Assembly: GCF_000227115.2 (NCBI RefSeq) | Contig: NC_016479.1 | Location: forward strand, 806,001 to 870,000 | Origin: Naumovozyma dairenensis CBS 421 | Taxonomy: Eukaryota > Ascomycota > Saccharomycetes > Saccharomycetales > Saccharomycetaceae | DNA: 64,000 nt | Reading direction: 5' to 3' | Part shown: one piece after another, positions 59,996-64,000 of the stretch | How positions within the stretch are numbered: position 1 is the first letter of the stretch | Layout of the letters: each line of letters opens with the position of its first letter | Notes under the pieces: generated by a model | The model's input: the letters and a program-made list of their open reading frames with translations, nothing else | Databases searched by the model: none | Told to the model about the DNA's origin: nothing | Program-made: the position numbers and the translations under genes

Positions 59996-60712
59996 TTATT
60001 CTTGGTCGATATTGATATTTACATTTTCCACTGTACTCGTTTCATTATCGAAATAAGCAGCCAATTTAACCTTAAATTCAGATTCAGCTATACCAAATTG
60101 TTTCAAGATTAAAGCTTGACGAACATCTAATTTATCGCCTTTTTCACAAACTGAATAAGGAGTATCGATAGTAATCTTACCTGCCTTAATCTTTGTTGGA
60201 ATTTCATATTTATTTCTTAAAGTTGGTTCCAAAGAATGAACCATTGGGATATCATCTTCAATTGGTATTTGACCACCACGAGAATAAATTATACCTTCTG
60301 GAATGACAAAAGTCAATGGAGCTCTTGAATTTGGTCTTGAATAATCTAATTTAACGTATGCTTCGAAATAACTTTTCACAGTATCAACCTCTTCATTGGT
60401 GAATAAAAGACCAGTCATACCGGTACAAAGTTTGGCTAATTTACTCAAATTTTCCTTATATTCTTCTTCTCTTTTTTCACCTAGGGCCTTAGCTAAAACT
60501 TTCTTCTTACCCATGATTAATTTAGAACCGGCCCATGCTGTTCTGATTTCTTGTAAGACAGGAGTTCTCACATTATCTAGATATAATACCCACACATATC
60601 TGTATGTATCAAGGGCTTCTCTAATTTCATCAAAGATTCTTTCTTTATTTTCTCTACCTTTTTTATCAGTTTGAGCTAATGTCACCAACTTGGAACGCTT
60701 TGATCTAGGCAT
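59996..60712 (-). CDS. MRT4: Mrt4, P0-like ribosome assembly factor
   Basis: A 238-residue protein nearly colinear with S. cerevisiae Mrt4 (236), starting MPRSKRSKLVTLAQTDKKGRE. It is the uL10/P0 fold without the C-terminal acidic P1/P2-binding tail, which separates it from RPP0 (312 residues). Mrt4 holds the P-stalk position on pre-60S particles in the nucleolus and is exchanged for P0 with help from Yvh1. Its promoter carries PAC and RRPE words typical of ribosome-biogenesis genes. In S. cerevisiae it is YKL009W, beside LAC1; here it lies between SHU1 and STE20. Confidence 0.98.
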   Translation of the reverse strand: MPRSKRSKLVTLAQTDKKGRENKERIFDEIREALDTYRYVWVLYLDNVRTPVLQEIRTAWAGSKLIMGKKKVLAKALGEKREEEYKENLSKLAKLCTGMTGLLFTNEEVDTVKSYFEAYVKLDYSRPNSRAPLTFVIPEGIIYSRGGQIPIEDDIPMVHSLEPTLRNKYEIPTKIKAGKITIDTPYSVCEKGDKLDVRQALILKQFGIAESEFKVKLAAYFDNETSTVENVNINIDQE

Positions 60713-61909
60713 TGTCTTGTTATTATTTTTATTATGTTGTTGTTAAGATTTTGAAGGAGAAATAAAAACTATCTTATGAGAATTGTACTAACAAAATATA
60801 GGTATAATGAGATGTATTAATTATATTATAGAAAAGTCACTAATTAACTTCCTAAAGATATATTTGCCTACTGTGTAACTTTTTGCGATGAGCTCTCACA
60901 ATCTCTCTCTCTCTTAACTTTTTTTCCAAAAATTTCAAATTTCAAACTAAAAAAATTTTCGTAGGAAAAATTTTCTGACACGAACAAAGAGGGTAACCCT
61001 ATTTGTGTTAGTTATTTATGAACAAGAATTTATTTATGCCATAATGTACGCACGTACTTTATCAGCTTCAATATCATGTCGTGTGCAAAAGAGCTGTGAT
61101 AGGGTTATAAGAATGTCAGATAATTATTCCAAATTCTAAGAATACATTGTATATCTTGTGTATTTCTAAGGCTTTGTTCTTTTATCTTGCCAAACCTTGT
61201 AATGTGCAGCAATGGCACATTTCCAGTGTGTCGTCTGATAAGTCCTCTTGCATGAGGTATATAATATGGCATCTGGCGGTTGAATATATATGATATTACA
61301 TACTACAAATCCATTTTTAATCATATTCTGAATAATATTGTTTGACACTCGAAGGAAGCAAACATCATATATTATCAAAAGTAATAGATTGTATCTTATC
61401 CAAATCCAAATTTGGACTGACAAGCGTCAGAAGCTTGTTTCGGAATTTCTATACGGGGTATTCGCCGGAGGGGCGCCCATGTAATTCCCCAAAACGGACA
61501 GACGGACATGGTCGGTTGGGTTACGTAAAATAAAAATGATCTGCGTTTCCCTTTTTGGCCTTCACTCAGTCCACTCATTGTGTCTTCAAAGTGTCGAAAA
61601 GTGTCCACCGCTGGTTACATATATACCGTATAGAGACTATTCTACATATTCCTCATGACCCTGTCAGTACACCTTGACCTTATATTTCGTTCATACAATA
61701 CTACCAGCATATTAATGGAAAATTTTTCAAATACTCCATATACCTGTTTGTTGGTCTTCAATCAACACCTATAGGAGCATTTATTAACAAAGCACATACT
61801 ATTCTAAGTAGTAGAGACTAACATATAGATATCAAAAGAAGCATCGAACCGATAGCACGACATTGGCTAATCCGTATAATATTCCTTCATTCATTCATTT
61901 ATTAGAAAG
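60713..61909. other. MRT4-STE20 divergent promoter
   Basis: A 1.2-kb divergent promoter. MRT4-side signals are PAC (60885-60892) and two RRPE-like words; a (TC)n run lies at 60901-60913. Nothing recognisable lies on the STE20 side and no gene is seen. Confidence 0.55.
60885..60974. promoter_or_regulatory. PAC and RRPE elements upstream of MRT4
   Basis: PAC core GCGATGAG at 60885-60892 with AAAAATTTT words at 60951-60959 and 60966-60974, 173-262 bases upstream of MRT4. The PAC-RRPE pair is the hallmark of the yeast ribosome-biogenesis regulon. Confidence 0.75.
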
Positions 61910-64000
61910 ATGGACAATGCCACAATAGCAAGCACGGTTAATGGAAGCCAAGACGATTTTGCCATTGCTTTGAAAAAATTTGACCAATTGGATACAGAGG
62001 TAGATATATCGTTACCTAGAGGATTAACGCCCTTTACTATTGATAATGGTATTTCTGCTATTGCTTCCAATGGCAATGATAATGAAGATATCTATCAAGA
62101 AGAAGAAAAACAACAACATTTACAAAGTAAGCAAAATTCTCCATTTTATAAATCAATGGATCCAGCAAAAGCTCGAAATAACATTGAAGTGGATTTATCG
62201 TTAATGCCAAATAACTCTTCTGCCACTCAAACGTCGTCAACCTTCTCAATATTTGTGAATAGTGATATTCAAGATAAGAAGACCTCGTTGGTTCAAGACT
62301 CCAATTATATAGAGCAAATTCTCGATAATAATCAATCAATTGTACTACTAGATGAAGAGATAGCTGGAAACCCAAAAGATGATGAGATTGAATTATTCAA
62401 AGAACTCAATGATAAGGAAATAGGAGCTAATTCGATGAATAATTTTGTTAAGAAAAAGGCCCATATGGCAAAACCTGCACATTTCTCAAAGAAACGTAGT
62501 AAAAGTGCCCCTACAATGGTGGCCACACCAAAATTTAGCAATAACCATAACATTCCTTCTACTCCAAAATCTTCAAGAAGGCTAAAACAACTACCTAAAA
62601 CTCCGACAACAGCAGATAAATTACTAAATGCTTCAAGATCAGAAAAAACAGTCACAGCAAATCATCATAAACTAGAGAAAAGGCTTAAACATTCTTCATT
62701 AACAACAAATCCAGCCAAGAATGGTACGAATAATAGTAACACACACAATACTATAAGCAAACTGTTATCCCCATCTAGAATACGTTCGCGTAATTCGCCA
62801 AAAAGGAAAAGTAACGGCAGTGCCATTAGTAGTGGAAGTAGCATCTGTGATAGCGATACGAAATATGGTGTAAAAGGCAATAATAATAAAGTCAAAGATC
62901 TACTTTCATCATTTGTTCATAATATAAAGGGTACCTCACCATCAAGACAAATTTCAACACCATATGATGCCAAACATATAACCCATGTAAGAGTAGATCA
63001 TAAAACGGGGAAACTAAAACACTTACCTATAGAGTGGGAAAGAACATTAATATCAAATGGTATATCTAAGGAAGAACAAGAAAAAAATATGCAAACTGTT
63101 ATGGATATAGTCCAATTTTATCAAGATGTCACTGATGAAACTGAAGAAGAGAAAGCACTTGAACTTTTTGAAGTTACAAAACTTGATTCTGCTTCAACTT
63201 CCAGTCCAAATACTAATGAGACACCTGTATCATCACAGTCATTGTCCACTATTTCAATAGAGAAGAAACAAGAATTACTATTGACCCCACAGACAAATCA
63301 GGGAATTCAATCCCCTGAAAAGAAAGGAAATGTTCCTGCATCACCATTACCACCTCTTCCAACCAATATGGGAAATGAAACAGTTAAAATTAATCAGATT
63401 GAGTATGAGATCATCGATGAAGTTACGGATGAAAAGGATATGACCAGAACAGAAGCTACAACAATTGATGAGGGACACAAAGTAGAAACACCAGTTCTTG
63501 ATTCGCAAGTGAACTTAGAGGAAGAAGAACCAACCGTATTAATTTGTACCGATGAAAACCTTCCAGAAGCACACTCAGTAGAACCACCAGCTATACCTAG
63601 AAGACCCACAAAGTATTCACATTCTAATATACCAAATTCCAAACAAGAAACTTTAATGAAAGAGGGGGATGGAAAGATGGGAGATAAAGAATTTGAAACT
63701 ATATTAAGAAACATTTGTAATAATAGCGATGATCCAAGGAAAAAATATGCAAATCTAGTTAAGATTGGTCGAGGTGGTTCAGCATTAGTCTATACAGCAT
63801 ATGAAGTTGGGACAAATTTATCAGTTGCTATTAAACAAATAAACCTAGAAAAACAACCAAGAAAACAATTGATATTGAATGAAATCATTGTTATGAAAAA
63901 AAGCCAGCATCCAAATATAGTTAATTTTATTGATTCTTATTTAGTTGATGGTAAATTATGGGTTATCATGGAATATATGGAAGCCGGATCACTGACAGAT
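61910..64000 (+). CDS. STE20: Ste20, PAK kinase of mating and polarity (5' part)
   Basis: The first 697 codons of a gene cut by the window edge. Residues 85-91 include FYKSMDPAK, a segment shared with S. cerevisiae Ste20. A CRIB motif for Cdc42-GTP starts at residue 348 (ISTPYDAKHITHVRVD), and a proline motif PLPPLPT near residue 480 could bind the Bem1 SH3 domain. The kinase domain starts near 613 (KYANLVKIGRGGSALVYTAYE) with the ATP lysine Lys642 in VAIKQ. Absence of a PH domain excludes Cla4/Skm1. Ste20 links Cdc42 and Gbetagamma to Ste11 in mating, filamentation and osmosensing. Odd points: CRIB Gly replaced by Arg (HVR for HVG), and the third glycine of the GxGxxG loop is Ala. SHU1 nearby matches YHL006C-YHL007C. 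Confidence 0.92.
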   Translation, partial: MDNATIASTVNGSQDDFAIALKKFDQLDTEVDISLPRGLTPFTIDNGISAIASNGNDNEDIYQEEEKQQHLQSKQNSPFYKSMDPAKARNNIEVDLSLMPNNSSATQTSSTFSIFVNSDIQDKKTSLVQDSNYIEQILDNNQSIVLLDEEIAGNPKDDEIELFKELNDKEIGANSMNNFVKKKAHMAKPAHFSKKRSKSAPTMVATPKFSNNHNIPSTPKSSRRLKQLPKTPTTADKLLNASRSEKTVTANHHKLEKRLKHSSLTTNPAKNGTNNSNTHNTISKLLSPSRIRSRNSPKRKSNGSAISSGSSICDSDTKYGVKGNNNKVKDLLSSFVHNIKGTSPSRQISTPYDAKHITHVRVDHKTGKLKHLPIEWERTLISNGISKEEQEKNMQTVMDIVQFYQDVTDETEEEKALELFEVTKLDSASTSSPNTNETPVSSQSLSTISIEKKQELLLTPQTNQGIQSPEKKGNVPASPLPPLPTNMGNETVKINQIEYEIIDEVTDEKDMTRTEATTIDEGHKVETPVLDSQVNLEEEEPTVLICTDENLPEAHSVEPPAIPRRPTKYSHSNIPNSKQETLMKEGDGKMGDKEFETILRNICNNSDDPRKKYANLVKIGRGGSALVYTAYEVGTNLSVAIKQINLEKQPRKQLILNEIIVMKKSQHPNIVNFIDSYLVDGKLWVIMEYMEAGSLTD

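Noticed and set aside
1..64000. A point centromere (CDEI-AT-CDEIII)
   Set aside because: No TTTCCGAA-type CDEIII core was found next to an AT-rich block and a CDEI in non-coding DNA; an unconventional centromere could not be recognised by eye.
61910..64000. CLA4 or SKM1 as the identity of the PAK gene
   Set aside because: No PH domain before the CRIB motif, and the gene lies by SHU1 with the Ste20-specific YKSMDPAK segment.

Overview
This is nuclear DNA from a budding yeast of the family Saccharomycetaceae, probably a post-whole-genome-duplication species of the Naumovozyma/Kazachstania kind (genus inferred, not proven). The evidence: about three dozen compact, almost intronless protein genes, most closely similar along their length to Saccharomyces cerevisiae proteins; one spliced gene (LSM2) with perfect yeast GTATGT and TACTAAC signals; yeast promoter words (PAC, RRPE, STRE, pheromone and Pdr-type elements); an AT-rich base composition; and gene losses of the type that follow genome duplication. 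I saw no tRNA, rRNA, retrotransposon, centromere or CRISPR array.

Region 1 (1-45118) follows the S. cerevisiae chromosome IV block YDR085C to YDR061W in reverse complement: AFR1, TVP23, RRP8, STN1, PDC2, VPS41, TFB5, PET100, SHU2, SED1, RAD55, TPS2, SNF11, IPT1, PAA1, FMP16, DOA4, DOS2, OCA6, RTR2, RRG1, AIM7, LCB2 and the YDR061W homologue. Two members are missing from their expected slots: PPH3 (between RAD55 and TPS2) and RPS13 (between RRG1 and AIM7).

Region 2 (45119-57290) is a mosaic relative to S. cerevisiae: LSM2 (YBL026W), an unrecognised zinc-knuckle protein, DUT1 (YBR252W), MOG1-HOC1 (YJR074W-YJR075W), SAC1 (YKL212W), a flavodoxin-fold NAD(P)H:quinone reductase without an S. cerevisiae counterpart that I know of, and MIR1 (YJR077C). 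CDC11, which sits between HOC1 and MIR1 in S. cerevisiae, is absent there. Region 3 (57291-64000) carries MRP4, SHU1, MRT4 and the 5' part of STE20. In S. cerevisiae these are split between chromosomes VIII (YHL004W-YHL007C) and XI (YKL009W), so the window appears to keep a pre-duplication order.

Functional themes: homologous recombination (RAD55, SHU1, SHU2), sphingolipid synthesis (LCB2, IPT1) and phosphoinositide turnover (SAC1), stress and cell wall (TPS2, SED1, HOC1, FMP16), ribosome biogenesis (RRP8, MRT4), mating/polarity signalling (AFR1, STE20), mitochondria (PET100, RRG1, MIR1, MRP4, FMP16) and ubiquitin/endosome biology (DOA4, VPS41).

The most notable oddities: paired compensating one-base indels in A runs in RRP8 (destroying the SAM-binding motif) and MRP4 (splitting the gene), which look like base-calling errors but need checking; a STE20 with changed CRIB and glycine-loop residues; out-of-frame upstream ATGs overlapping the starts of both SHU1 and SHU2; a cluster of Pdr-type elements far upstream of IPT1; and the quinone reductase gene. 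Three short N gaps (9509-9524, 39793-39806, 48830-48849) limit certainty locally. Many reading frames could be extended to non-ATG codons; all starts given here are ATG codons chosen by position and similarity. Comparisons with S. cerevisiae are from memory of those proteins, not from a search.
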